64,000 nucleotides of DNA from Thermothelomyces thermophilus ATCC 42464 (Eukaryota > Ascomycota > Sordariomycetes > Sordariales > Chaetomiaceae), in the NCBI RefSeq assembly GCF_000226095.1, contig NC_016472.1:2728001-2792000 (forward strand). Direction: 5' to 3'. Position numbers and translations under genes: made by a program. The notes under the pieces are model-generated. The model did not search any database. It saw only the letters and a program-made list of their open reading frames with translations, and had not been told where the DNA came from. Every line of letters starts with the position of its first letter. Position 1 is the stretch's first letter. Below are positions 34,760 to 46,175 of this stretch, piece after piece.

Positions 34760-35341
34760 ATGGCGATGACCCGCAACAAAAACAAAAACAAAAACAAAAC
34801 CACCCGGTCCACGAAGCTCAATACAACTTCCACCGACTCCACCTACGACCGTGCCTCTCGCGAGGTCGTAATATGGGATACGGCAGAGCCGACCCGGTCG
34901 AGGGACAGCTCTGCCACACGTCCCAGAAGCAGCGGCAGCAGCAGCCCATCGGACTCCTCCTCACTCCGCACGGCCAGCCGCAGCAGCCGCTCTGAGAAAC
35001 CAAGCGGGCGGCGCAGGCGCAGATCCGTCCCGCCGAAGGGATCCAGCGTGGCGCCCACCGTCGGGTCGAGAGGATCGACCGGGGCTGCGGCGGCGGGGTC
35101 GGACTCGGGCTCGGGCTCGGGCCCGGGCCGTACCTCGGCCCCGTCGCCCTCGGCGCGCGGTTCCGGCTCGGGCGGGCTGAGCTTGACCGAGACCAACGTG
35201 AGGCGGACCTCGGACTTTTATGAGTATCTGAAGGGAGAAAGAGATAAGGCCGGGGAGATGGCAGGGCCGTCGGGCAGGACGGCTTTTCTTCTTGACACGC
35301 TGGTTGATGTTGACAGCAAGTTGAGTGGTGAGCGGTGGTGA
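34760..35341 (+). CDS. Hypothetical low-complexity basic protein
   Basis: The frame encodes 193 residues from the ATG at 34760. It opens with an Asn-Lys repeat (NKNKNKNK), then a Ser/Arg/Thr-rich middle with RSSGSSSPS and a GRRRRRS cluster, then a Gly-Ser-Pro stretch. The last ~45 residues (RRTSDFYEYLKGERDKAGEM) are the only part that looks folded. It is probably disordered and possibly nuclear. No family is recognised. A GTGAGT donor at 35338 and a TTTCAG acceptor ending at 35403 would extend the end by about 28 residues to a stop at 35489-35491. Both forms are possible. Its reality rests on length and GC-rich codon use alone. Confidence 0.5.
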   Translation: MAMTRNKNKNKNKTTRSTKLNTTSTDSTYDRASREVVIWDTAEPTRSRDSSATRPRSSGSSSPSDSSSLRTASRSSRSEKPSGRRRRRSVPPKGSSVAPTVGSRGSTGAAAAGSDSGSGSGPGRTSAPSPSARGSGSGGLSLTETNVRRTSDFYEYLKGERDKAGEMAGPSGRTAFLLDTLVDVDSKLSGERW

Positions 35342-35600
35342 GTGAGGTCAGAGGGGCAACAGAGGGAACGAATCAGGACGAAGTTACGGATGTTGTGTTT
35401 CAGGAACTTGCTGAACATTAATTTCCCTGGAGGGAATTGCTTCCATCACAAGCAGTCCAGTCAGTGGCGTAGTTGGTCACAAGAGAAATAGATTGCGTAC
35501 CTGGCGCTAGCACTACCCATTTTACTGTCCCCGCCCGAGTGAAGGCCTACAAAAAAAAACCCTGAACGCCCCGAATGCAAACGATGCCAGTTGAAGATCC

Positions 35601-36458
35601 CTATAGCCGATCCTCTGGTTTCTTCCAACCAAACAACACACTCGCTTCCGCGATCGCTCCGCGAACGTTGTCGACCAGTGCCTTTGCCATCCCCTGGCCG
35701 CGCCTCCTGGCCGCGCCGGTATCGACCATGCCCCCGGGAACGGCAGACGACGATGGCTCGCTGCCCATCGTGGGGAGGACGTTGTCGCTCGCCGAGAGGC
35801 TGACAAACAGCGCAAAGGGCACGAGCCAGACGCAGAGGCCAAAGTACGAGGCGATCTCGGCGAAGGAGGGGATGTCGTCCGGGAGGTCGTAGTACGAGGA
35901 CATGCTCTGGTAGGCGCGTTCTTGGCGGTGGGAGAAGTGCCTGAACCAGACGTAGTGGTTCAAGAGAACGAGAACTGCCTCACACCCCGTTTCATCAGCT
36001 GTTTGCCCTCGCCCACCTCTGTCTGTTGTAGATGCTACTCACCGCACGACGCCAAGAACAGCGGGTCTGTAAGCTTGACAAAGGGAAACCGTCGCATGTT
36101 TCCGAGGTAGATGAAGTGGGAGAAGATGCCCAGCGCGGTGGGGAGAAAGGGAAAGCGATCGACGACGCAGAGTAACAGCTGCAGGACCATGATGGAGTAG
36201 ATGAGCTTGGTCAAGAAGCGCTTCGCCATCACGGTGTGTTCCTCGACCAGTTCGGAGAGGTAGTATAGCCCGGACGCTGCAATGGCGCGCACAACAGGTT
36301 AGCACCCTACATGTACAGTAAGTATGCACAGAGCAACGGTCGCATCCTGCAGAAGCGCTCCGTACAGCGCCCGGAATTCGCAACTCACCGATGGCCAGCG
36401 TCATGAAGCAGAAGCCCACGACAGAGCCGAGATAACCAACAAGCGGCAAGATCCACAT
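35601..36458 (-). CDS. svp26: Svp26/TEX261 family ER-Golgi membrane protein
   Basis: Three exons on the minus strand (36458-36389, 36276-36043, 35974-35601) give 225 residues, close to yeast Svp26 (228). Introns have GTGAG donors and CAG acceptors. Svp26 is an ER/early-Golgi multi-pass protein that acts as a COPII cargo adaptor and retains Golgi mannosyltransferases. Family landmarks are the start MWILPLVGYLGSVVGFCFM, then ASGLYYLSELVEEHT. FPFVKLTDPLFLASC, LNHYVWFRHF and SFAEIASYFGLCVWLVPFALFVSLSA follow in that order. Four hydrophobic segments are visible. The C-terminal ~50 residues are hydrophilic. The gene is divergent from bud23, sharing a 769-bp promoter region. Confidence 0.93.
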
Positions 36459-37227
36459 TTTCACGGCTTGCTTTGTCAGTTGTAGGATTTCGAGCCAGAA
36501 AGTATCATTGCGCGGCCGTTCGACGGCAGACGGGGATAAGAGTAGGGAATTGTCGAGAAGATGTTCTTTTTGGGTGGCCAATTGATGTCGCTCCAGTGAA
36601 CTTGGAACCGCGACTCTTGGCAAGTTTGGGAAAGCTGCAAGGCCAGGTTGTGCTCTGGCTGCGCTCAGCCAAGGCCAATGACGTCCATCGGGAATCGTGT
36701 CCACAGCGGGACGGGGGCGCCTAGCATGGCCTCCTTGGGCCGGCCGCGGTCGGATTCGGTTGATTTTTGATCCTAGCACGGGAAGCAAGGCCCGGCCGCT
36801 CTTTTACCGATAAGATTAGATAACGCCTTCTTATCGCCCACACACAGCACAACAACAATTCTTTGGTGGATGGGCTTCAAGTTCAAAGACGACTGCAGCG
36901 AGCTAGGTCGTACTCTCTGACAGATACATAGTCAAATCGAGATTCCTGTTCGGCGCGCTTCGATCCCCACGACTTCTCAAATCTACGATAGGCAGTATAT
37001 TAGCACGTCTTGCATTCTGTTCGCTGGCAACTCGGCCCCAAGAACGAACGGGCAAATTGCCCCACCACGTACCAAATTTCCTCCCGATTTCAGCCTGCGA
37101 TTGCGAAAACTACGACGCTCGATAAGCCTGTTCTAGACCGGGTTCAGCGAACTGTGATCTAGGGGGGCGTCGCTCATACGTGTACACGCGTGCCAACTGA
37201 GTCAAAGTTACAACTACATCCGTCAAC
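36459..37227. promoter_or_regulatory. Divergent promoter region of svp26 and bud23
   Basis: The stretch lies between two start codons facing away from each other and has no gene of its own. No TATA box or known operator is obvious. Confidence 0.5.
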
Positions 37228-38164
37228 ATGTCGCGCCCTGAGGACACCCTGTGAGCTCAATTCATCCGCACTTACTTGACTCCTTTTCTTTTTTTTCCCT
37301 TTTTTTGTTAATCTCACCGCAAACTCACATTTGCGACACAGCCAGGCCGACGTCCACTACGACGATGTCGAGGCGCGCAAGTACACGACAAGCTCCCGGA
37401 TCCAAAACATCCAGGCCGCCATGACGCGGCGGGCGCTCGAGCTCCTCAACCTCAAGTCCCCGAGCTTGATCCTCGACATCGGTTGCGGGAGCGGCCTGTC
37501 GGGGGAGATCATCTCGTCCGTCTCGGAAGAGGACGGCGGCCCGCACGTGTGGGTGGGGATGGACATCAGCCCGTCGATGCTGGACGTGGCGCTGCAGCGG
37601 GACGTCGAGGGCGACCTGCTGCTGGCCGACATCGGGCAGGGGGTGCCGTTCCGGCCGGGCACGTTCGACGCCGCCATCAGCATCAGCGCCATCCAGTGGC
37701 TCTGCAACGCCGAGAACAGCGAGACGTCCCCCGCCGGCCGGCTGACCCGCTTCTTCAACGGGCTCTACGCGGCGCTCAAGCGGGGCGGCATGGCCGTCTG
37801 CCAGTTCTACCCCAAGAACGACGTGCAGAAGCAGATGATCACCTCGGCCGCCGTCAAGGCCGGCTTCGGCGCCGGCCTGCTCGAGGACGACCCGGACACC
37901 AAGAACGTCAAGGTCTACCTGGTCCTGACCGTGGGCAACACCGCCGTGGCCGGCAAGGGCGGCGACATCACGGGCGTCGTCGACGGCATGGACAACGTCG
38001 AGGTGTTGGACAACCGGAAGAAGAAGGCCAAGAGCGGCAAGGGCGAGATCAAGAAGGGCAGCAAGGCTTGGATCATCAAGAAGAAGGAGCAGATGGAGCG
38101 GAAGGGCAAGATCGTCAAGGCCACCTCCAAGTACACCGGGCGGAAACGGCGCCCTCAGTTCTGA
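37228..38164 (+). CDS. bud23: 18S rRNA (guanine-N7) methyltransferase Bud23
   Basis: Two exons (37228-37250, 37342-38164) give 281 residues. The 91-bp intron has a GTGAGC donor, a T-rich tract and an ACAG acceptor. Bud23, with Trm112, methylates N7 of a guanine in 18S rRNA (G1575 in yeast) during small-subunit assembly in the nucleus. MSRPED at the start, then YDDVEARKYTTSSRIQNIQ, is the family N-terminus. ILDIGCGSGLSGE is SAM motif I, VGMDISPSML follows, and FDAAISISAIQWLCNA is the active-site region. The basic tail ends TGRKRRPQF, typical of the WBS_methylT C-terminal domain. All family landmarks are intact. It is convergent with the isocitrate dehydrogenase gene. Confidence 0.96.
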
Positions 38165-39208
38165 TGATCTCTCGGTTTTCTTTCCTGCATTTTTTTTCTT
38201 CATATTTCTTTTGCTGCATCTTCCTTTTCAGGGGCTGCATTTGGAAGGGGCGTTTTGGGTCTGGCGACAAAAGCACATATACTGTTGATATACTTTCCTT
38301 TTTGGCGCACAAATCTGATACCCTGCTTTTTGTTTTCTTCCCCGTGGCTTCGATTTTCACATATGTTGCTTGCCGTTACGGTTAGACTCTGAACCACTAG
38401 AAGAGACATCTCGGGGCCGCGTTGCTCCCTCCCTTCGAGCTCGTCCATCTCTTGCTTTGGGACTTGGATAAACAAAAGTTATTCTACGCGCAGTCGTCAG
38501 GTCGCATGTTGATGCCAAGCGGCGCCACAGTTATTTGGGGGGCGGGGGGTTGGGGGGGGGACTGTGGGCCAGCAAAGTGGAGCCTGCACTGAAGAAACCC
38601 GAAACCTGCGTTTCACTCGGCCAGCTCGGCCGACCCACTTGGGGCCGATAGCTCCGGCGGTTCGCCGCCGCAAGCTCCGAGTCAAATGCCGGGAGAGGAT
38701 CTCCGGGGAGAGAAACACCCACAGGTTCCGCTTCTCAGGGGCTCACAAGCCAAAAAAAAAAAAAAAAAGTTCTTTGTGCGGAAGGCCCGGAACTGATTCA
38801 AGTCAATGGGGAGACGGAGCCGGGCGTAATAGAGTAATTAAAAACCGCCGTTGATGCAAGAAACAAAAGATATCATTCACATCGTTAACGAAGCAACAAA
38901 TAGACAAAGATGACTGCCCTTCCCCGTGGTCGCACTCTCATATACATTTACAGTACATGTTTCCTTCGCTTGCCTTCCCCTGTTCTCATCGGCCTCTTCC
39001 TCTTTGTCCCGGTCCCTGTTTAAGTCTATTGGTGCCTGTTGCCTGATCTACCTTCCTCCCCCTGTGTGCTATGGCCCGAGGCGTTGGTTGGCAAAGTAGT
39101 TCTATCTGATGAGTGAGTTGGAATTGCTGTCGGGAAGAAGGACACGTCACGATCGGGCGTAACCACTCGCTCTGTGTGTTAGTTAGATGTGCTCATGGGC
39201 ACAGATGT
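38165..39208. other. Intergenic region between convergent genes
   Basis: This is the 3' side of both bud23 and idh1. It contains G-rich runs near 38537-38561 and an A tract near 38752-38768. No gene is recognised. Confidence 0.45.
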
Positions 39209-40576
39209 TTAGAGCGCCTTCTCCATCGAGTCGAGAATGGCGCGGGTGAACTCCTTGTTGGTGGCCTGGCCGCCCATGTCGGGCGTGCGGACCTTGCTGT
39301 GAGATGTGTTAGAAGATGGTGCACTCTGAGAAGCGACGAGGGCGGCGCCAACTTACCCCTGGGCGATGACGTCGTAGACAGCGTTGGAGATGCGGTTGGC
39401 GTGGTCGTCGAGGCCGAGGTGGCGCAACAACATGGTACCGCTGAGGAGGAGAGCAGTAGGGTTGGCCTGGTCCTTGCCCTTGATGTCGAGACCGACGTGA
39501 CGGCAGCCGGGCTCGAAGACGGCGACGTCACGGCCCATGTTGCAGCCGGGAACAACGCCGGGACCGCCGACGAGCGCGGCGGCGATGTTGGACAGGATAC
39601 CACCGTACAAGTTGGGCATGACCATGACGTCGAACTGCTGGGGCCGGCTGACGCACTGCATCGACGCGTTGTCGACGATCATGTCGTTGCACTCGAGCTG
39701 GGGGTAGTCCTTGGCGAGCCTCTGGAAGGTGCCGCGGAAGAGGCCGTCGGCCAGCTTCATGATGTTGGCCTTGTGAATGCAGGTGACCTTCTTGCGGTTG
39801 TTGGCAAGGGCGAAGCTGAAAGCAAACTTAGCAATGCGCTCCGACTTGGCACGGGTGATGATCTTGAGAGACTCGACGACGCCGGGCACGCTCTGGTGCT
39901 CCAGACCGCTGTACTCGCCCTCGGTGTTCTCGCGGATAATGCAGAGGTCGACGTTCTCGTGGCGCGTCTTGAGGCCGGGAATGTTCTTGACCAGGGAGAC
40001 GGAGGCGTAGATGTCGAGCTCCTGGCGCAGGGCCACGTTGAAGCTCTGGTGGCCGGACCGCGCGATGGGGGTGTGCAGGATACCCTTCAGGCCAAGCTTG
40101 TTCCGCCGGAGGGAGGCGACGGCCTCCTGGAACTTCTCCTCGGTGCGGCCCTCGGGCGTTGCGTCCTGCAGACCCGACACCTCGATCTGCTCCCATGTGA
40201 TGGGCACGTTGTCGGCCTTGAAGACGGTCTTTACGCTCTCGGCAACCTCGGCGCCAATACCGTCACCGGGGATGAGCGTGACGGTGTACTTGCCACCGTA
40301 CTTGGTGGGCTTGAAGATGTCGGACTGGACGGTCTGGGAGGGGGCATCGCTGACGCTGGCGAAGGTGCGGGCAGCGTTCAGGCGCTGCTGGGGCTGGCCG
40401 GCGGCCCGGAGCAGGCGCTGTGAAGGGAGGAAGGGTTAGCAGGAGTCGCTCGCTGACGACATGTGCAAGGCGTGAGGGGGATCTTTTTGGTGGTTGGGCG
40501 GCAGCACGGGCAGCAGGCGCAAGGGAAAGGGTCCTAAACCTACCTGGGCAGCGCGGGTAGAGTTGCGCGATAGCAT
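39209..40576 (-). CDS. idh1: NAD-dependent isocitrate dehydrogenase subunit 1, mitochondrial
   Basis: Three minus-strand exons (40576-40544, 40417-39357, 39296-39209) give 393 residues. Introns are 126 and 60 bp with GTAGGT and GTAAGT donors. The enzyme oxidises isocitrate to 2-oxoglutarate in the citric acid cycle. Idh1 is the regulatory subunit that pairs with catalytic Idh2 in the matrix. The N-terminus MLSRNSTRAAQ, rich in Arg/Ser and without acids, is a mitochondrial presequence. The mature part has YTVTLIPGDGIGAEV, the CIIRENTEGEYSGLEH block and MVMPNLYGGILSNIAAALVG. It ends with RAILDSMEKAL. Length is close to known fungal Idh1. The start exon is short, which is why the longest open stretch misses it. 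Confidence 0.95.
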
Positions 40577-41478
40577 CTTGAGCAATTGAGCGGAGAGGAG
40601 GTGAGTTAAGGGTACTCCACGAGATTGTCGAGATGTGAAGGCGCGATGAGGGCTGGGCCAAAAAAGGTTGTTGTTCACAGGCAAATGCCGCAAAACGCAA
40701 AACAAATGGCAATGAAAGGCCAGCGGCGCCTTCCTTGTTGGTCGCTCAAGCTCTTTTCGGTCTCCATCTTCCCGGACAAGTGGATCGCTCGAGCGAGAAG
40801 CCTGATTGCGCTATTCCTCAGACGGCTTAGCGCACCTTCCCGCAGCCTGTGACGTCTGCAACGTTGTCGGCGGCACGGAAAGCGGCGGATTTGCGAGCTC
40901 TTGCCAAGGCCGGCGTTCCTTCCCTTTTGTTCGACTTTACCGCAAGGGCCGAACACTTGAATGTTAATACCCGGGAACTACTCCCGGTCGCCATCTTGGG
41001 ATAATCCCAAGTGAACATTCCTCCGTGTGCTGTACTGGATTTGCGCGATGGCAGATGGCGACCAGATGGCGACGGCGGCGCATCGTGGACGTCAAGCGGC
41101 GTCTGAAACCCTGGGACAACCTTGGCTGCGCTGGATTCAAACATTCGCGACCTCGCACGGGATCCTGGCCAGTGAAGTCGAGTTGGCACAGCAATGCGAT
41201 GGCCGCGTGGGCAGGTGCTGCATCTCTGTCCTTGCTAAAGGCTGGGTGTGTGGGCGAAGATAGAGGTGACAACAAGTCAGTTTTTGAGACTCTTATCTGC
41301 CTTCTTTGCCGGCATCGCTGATGCATGCGGGAGCTGGTGTTGTACCGCACAGGTAAAGCGTCGCTTCTCCCTCTTTGCGCTCAAGTTTGACCGAGAGAAC
41401 CCCACCACCCCTTTGCTCGAGCACCAGAGCGCGTAAATTGGACATCGACAATTGGACGGCAACAACCACAGTGCTAGC
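40577..41478. other. Intergenic region upstream of idh1
   Basis: It contains the idh1 promoter on the minus strand. Overlapping short frames on both strands show no recognisable domain. Confidence 0.45.
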
Positions 41479-42717
41479 ATGTATCCGGTCGACATCCTGA
41501 ACCAGCGGCACACGAGATTCGTTCTCTGGGTCCCACAGTCGGACAGCTCGACAGCCCAACCGCCGGTTCTCGTGATCGGGACCACGGACAAGGGTGCTGG
41601 TGTCTTCCAAGAGATTGGACGGTTCCCTCTCGCTCACTCAGACGTCGGTTGTCAAACTTCGTGGCGGAAAGCTTTGCTATGCGACAGCTCACTACTTCGC
41701 TACGGACTATGACCTCGGTACATCCTCTGACCTCGGCCGCCTCGTTGACAAGATCCATTCCCAGGGGGTTCAGTTCCTCGCCGATGTGGTGATGGCGTTT
41801 GGCCATGATCCATACAGCTACATTGATTTCGACAACTTCCACCTCAAGCCGGACCTTGAGCCAGACAACCCGGATAGCTACCAGTCGGATAGGAACGGGC
41901 AGCTGCGGGACGGTTTCGGCGGCAACTCGTGGCGTCGTTATATCCGCTCAGTCCATTCATACGATCCCGAGACAGGGGACGTCCATTCTGCGGTCCATCC
42001 CTCGTGGGCCTTCCACCGCTGCCATTTAGCCCGGTGGATGACGGGTTTTGGCGTTGGTGGACTGCGGGCTGGACGACCTCAATGGCGCCCACTTCACCGC
42101 TGGCGTTCAGGCGGTGAACTACATCACGTCCCACGACATTGAAGGCCCCCCGAAGGCGAGGCTGTACAACTTCCTTATCGGCAACGGGATAAGAGACGTT
42201 GAGAAGCGAACCAAACTGGCTTTTGCGCTGTTGTTGACCAGCGTCGGAACCCCTATGATATTCGCTGGTGAGGAGTTCGCCGACCAGATGGACCGCAGCG
42301 TCGACATGGGCAAGAAGCAGAGTGACCCGGTCAACTACGAGCGGAAGAACGACGGCGGGTGGCGGCAGGCCCTGTTCGGGTATGTCGCCAACTTGGTCAG
42401 ATTCCGGGCCAAGTGTCCTGCCCTAGGGGAGGACGACACTGAGTTCTTGCGCGTCGATGTGAGCCGTGGCGGGCGCATCATGGCGTGGCTCAAGGGGTTT
42501 GTCTGGCGATGGCAGGCTGCCAGTCGTTTTCGTTGCCAACTTCAGCGATGAGAACAACCCCGGGGCAGAGAATGTGATTGCAAACTGGCCCGACAGAGAC
42601 CAGGACGGCTGGCGGGAGATTTCACAAGGCAGAGAGGTTCCGCTTGAGTGGGTTGGTCGCGAGCCGCTGGCGGCCTGGGAAGCCAAAGTTTACACGCGTT
42701 GGACTGAGCGCCCCTGA
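41479..42717 (+). pseudogene. Glycoside hydrolase family 13 (alpha-amylase/pullulanase-like), decayed
   Basis: The N-terminus (MYPVDILNQ, then TRFVLWVPQS) and later pieces clearly belong to GH13. ATDYDLGTSSDL leads into region I (DVVMAFGHDPY, about 41780-41815), AFHRCHLARWM comes before region II, and NYITSHDIEG (about 42117-42146) is region IV. The pieces lie in all three frames. Between about 41660 and 41690 a large N-terminal part of the barrel is missing. Immediately after GVGGLR (about 42066) the sequence jumps towards region IV, so the nucleophile and the acid/base region are gone. The C-terminal piece (VVFVANFSDENNPGAENV, ending with TGA at 42715-42717) is in a third frame. At least three frame changes and two large deletions rule out an intron explanation. 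Identity remains readable, so decay is moderate in age. Confidence 0.78.
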
Positions 42718-42978
42718 ACTCCCCGGGCCTCCGAGTACATACACACACACGCGCACCAGAGAACGCCTAGCCAACAAATTGACCACTCCGAGTGCGCGGT
42801 GTAGTTCATGAGCTGCATGCGGTATCCGGCCAGGCATTCTTGACGAAAACGGCGTTATAATGTTAGAGGTGCTTGCTGCATGCTTGCATGATGAAAGCAC
42901 GGGAAAATGGGCAGCGAAAAAAGATTGGAGGGGAAAAAAAAATGTGGAAAATTTTAGGCAATCGCTGCCGGGAATTGA

Positions 42979-43061
42979 GCCCGACGTGGGGGTCGAACCC
43001 ACAACCTTGAGATGAACTAGGACTTAAGAGTCTCACGCTCTACCGATTGAGCTAGCCGGGC
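42979..43061 (-). tRNA. tRNA-Lys(CTT) with an 11-nt intron
   Basis: On the minus strand the acceptor stem GCCCGGC pairs with GTCGGGC. The D stem is GCTC/GAGC and the anticodon stem TGAGA/TCTCA. The anticodon is CTT, with an 11-nt insertion after position 37 (about 43012-43022). The T stem is GTGGG/CCCAC with loop TTCGACC. The mature length is 72 nt plus the discriminator, which would be T here, an unusual base. The intron position is the standard one for nuclear tRNA introns. Confidence 0.92.
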
Positions 43062-43866
43062 AGGCTAGTTGATTTGTTGATGGGGCGGTTCCACAGACGG
43101 CTTGATGGACACCTCCTACGGCATTTTGCCTCTGCAACCAATCCCCCCCAAATGTTGACCTCTGTGGCCGAACATAACCTCGGTCAGCAACAATTAGGAT
43201 AAGGAACCCCTGAGCAAAGCGTCGCTTTCTTGAAGTTGAGGTCGCTCATGAGTCAGGACAACTCGACGAACCCTCTTTCTTTTTCTGACCTATCCCCCTA
43301 GTGGGTCGAGTACCCGCTTCAAACTCGCCTATCACGGACCTACCTGGCCTCCCTGGCAACTCTGTTGATGATGGTCGACCGGATGGAGCCAGAGCAGGCC
43401 GCAGAGATACATTTTCCTTTTTCCCACCGTAAGCCTTCCGTTGCCAATCACCATCCTTTCAACCACAACGTTTGGCAGAGTTTAAATCACAGGATGGAGC
43501 ATTGCGGACACGTCCTGCACGAGAACTGTGGCCCCAAGCATTGATTGAGCAAGAATAACACCAAACCCTATAACCTGTTAGTTTCCTAACGCCACCCTGA
43601 CGCCCTACTTTCAGTCAGACAAGTGAAGTACTGGAAGCCCCCCGAGCACAAAACAGCGTGTCTTCCTTGCCTCACCCTGGTGTCCCCCAACGCCTCCTCC
43701 TAGAGTTCATAACACGCCCTAACTCGGGGGCCCTCTACCACTGCTCCCAAAACCCGAGCCTAGACCGGTCATATGTCTCGTCATGTCCAGTGCGCGATAA
43801 TGAGACTGACCCACCGTATCCCAAACAGTTCCTCCTTTGTGATTGCCCTTTTCTTCTCCTTTCCGT
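43062..43866. other. Intergenic region between tRNA-Lys and the GCK kinase gene
   Basis: It includes the 5' flank of tRNA-Lys and the 3' end of the kinase gene. Short plus-strand frames overlap the kinase antisense and are not supported. Confidence 0.4.
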
Positions 43867-46175
43867 TCAAGCACCCCCGTCCTCCTCATCCAGCGGCTCG
43901 ACCCTCACAAGGATCTCCTCCAGCAGTCCCTCCAGAAAGGTGCCAACGTCCTTCCCCATCCGCACCGGCTCCGCCTTGTCGAAGTGGTCAATCTCCTTGC
44001 ACACGTGCGCCAGCTTGTACACCAGCTTCCGAATCTTTTCGTGAGCCGCCTCCGCGCGCTGCTGCTTGGGCGTTACCGGGGGTGGCGGCATGCCTGGCGC
44101 CTGCTCCGGGCGGTACGTCTGCTGCAGGTTGATCTGGCGCCGCTTGAGCGCTTCCTCAAGGGCCGGAAAGATGACGTCGTTGAGGGCGTCGAGCTCGCCA
44201 TTGGGATTGGAAGGCGCTGGGGTCGGGAAGGAGACCGGGTTGGAGGATGAAGGGATCCGTTCTCCCGCGCCCACCCCGGGGTTTGGCAACGGCCGGGGGA
44301 GCTCCTTGGAGACTAGCGGTTGGATGTTTTGGCTGGAGTAGGAGGGTCTGTGCTGCTGCTGCTGCTGCTGTCGTTGATGATTAAACTGGAAGCCTGGAGC
44401 TGGTTGCGTGGCCTTCCTCGCTTCGAGAGGCTGCGGGTGAGCCGAGTCCCGATTGGAGGGCGGCTGGTGTTGTTGCGATACTCCTCGGAAGGGCGGTATC
44501 TCTGGGATTTTCATGGGCACTGGCCTAGTAGACGAGGCTGTGGAGCGGACAGACGGGCTCTGTGGCTGGATGGCGGGGCCGAGGTTCATGCCATCCATCT
44601 CTCGCTGCAGCTGTTCTTGCAGCACGCGGTCATAGTCCTCGGGGGAGCTAGGAGACGGAATTGGCGGCATGGGCTTTGACACGAGCGACGCCCGCGGGGT
44701 TTCGGATCCGGGTCCGGATTGAGACTTCTGAGGCGAGGGTGGTAGCGGAACTTTGCTCGGTGACAACGGCGCCGCCGCTGGTGTAGGCACTGGTTTTCTC
44801 TGTGGGGACGACTGCCTGGACGTGCCTGTCCCGGTTGCTCCTTTGAGCGTGTCGCTTGTGTCAGCAGCAGCGTACTTGCTGGGGCTGCCTTCTCGCCTCC
44901 TCTCGTCGCGGTAGTCGGTGGTATTGAATGCCGCTGACGCCCTCGCATTGGTCGCTGAATCCCCCATGGGGTTGAGCAGGCCGGGCCTATGTACCAGGTT
45001 GCCTCGCTCGTTGACGAGGCGTACGGTTCCGAAGTCCCACATGTCCTCGTTGATGGGGCTCCGGTTCTCGACCTGGTCGGCGTCGTCTCCGTCAAGTTCG
45101 TCGTCTTCCTGCTTGTGGGTCACGGCCCATCGACTATACCGCTCAATCAACTCCGTCAGGCAGCTTGTCTTCTTGGCTTTCTTGATAAACGGGTGTTTGA
45201 GCATCTCTCTGGCTGACGGCCGGTCTTTAGGGTCTCGCTGGAGGCACAACTCGACAAAGTCCTTGAACGCCTTCGTGAAATTGCCTTCTAACCGCGGTGG
45301 CGGGTTCTTGGGAATGAGAAAAAGCACCTTCATTGGGTGGATGTCAGCGTACGGAGGCTCGCCGTTGGCAAGCTCTAGGGCGGTGATTCCTAGGGACCAA
45401 ATGTCGGCCTTGTGGTCGTAGCCGCTCTGCTTGATGACCTCGGGCGCCATCCAGAACGGAGTTCCGACAAAGGTGTTTTTCTTCGTCATGGTCGCCGATA
45501 GTTGGCCGGATACACCGAAATCGGCCAGCTTGACCTGGCCGTTGGCAGCAAGAAGGATATTCGCAGCTACCTGGTCAGAAACACACTGGACAGAAAGGAT
45601 CGCAGCAGGGGGTTCCTTACCCTTGATGTCCCGGTGTAGCTTTTTGTCGGAGTGCAGGTAGTCTAGGCCAAGAAGCAGCTCGCGGATAATGATGGCAATG
45701 TAGTCCTCGCTGATAAAGCCCGGCTTCATGAGGTCGGCGCAGCTGCCTCCGGCGCAAAATTCCATCACAATCCACAACTCGGCACCTTTGGCGTACGAGC
45801 CGTAGTACTTAGTGACGTAAGGTGACTGTAGCTCGGACAGTATCGCAATCTCTTGTATGATGTCCTCCACCTCATCTTCGGCGCTCTCGATATCGATGAT
45901 CTTGATTGCCACTGACTGACCGGTGCGCTTGTCGACACTGACATCGTTTGTTAGCGACATGGGCGTATGCGTCAATGAAGGAGTGGTTGTGTTGAGGTAG
46001 GTACCCTTTGTAAACCTTGCCGAAGCTCCCTCCGCCTGTTGGCAATGTCAGCTATTGTAGAACCATACTCGCGCACAGGAGTGGCTCAACCAATGCAGTA
46101 ATCCTTCGTGTAAAGCGTCTCTGGGTCCAGAGACCCTTCACCACCGTCGTAATCTCGGTTATCGCGCTCCGCCAT
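43867..46175 (-). CDS. STE20-family germinal-centre kinase (MST3/MST4/Sps1 type)
   Basis: Four minus-strand exons (46175-46091, 46035-46005, 45937-45621, 45566-43867) give 710 residues. GGGSFGKVYKG, split over exons 1-2, is the glycine loop and AIKIID holds the ATP lysine. HRDIK|AAN is the catalytic loop, with intron 3 inside it. ADFGVSG is the metal site, and NTFVGTPFWMAPEVI is the activation segment of GCK kinases. A second region of ~400 residues is Pro/Ser/Gln-rich, with a CTG-coded Gln run, and ends in a helical block (AHEKIRKLVYKLAHVCKEI). By pattern it is GCK-III, the group of Neurospora MST-1, SID-1 and POD-6, which act in septation and polarity. I cannot say which paralogue. Intron 3 is 54 bp, in frame, and without a stop. 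Confidence 0.9.

Noticed and set aside
36039-36788. 249-codon minus-strand frame over svp26
   Set aside because: It reads through svp26 introns in another frame. The spliced Svp26 model explains the region.
39113-40423. 436-codon plus-strand open frame opposite idh1
   Set aside because: It is the antisense shadow of a conserved, well-recognised isocitrate dehydrogenase gene. Its Val/Gly/Leu/Asp-rich product is typical of reading GC-rich codons backwards.
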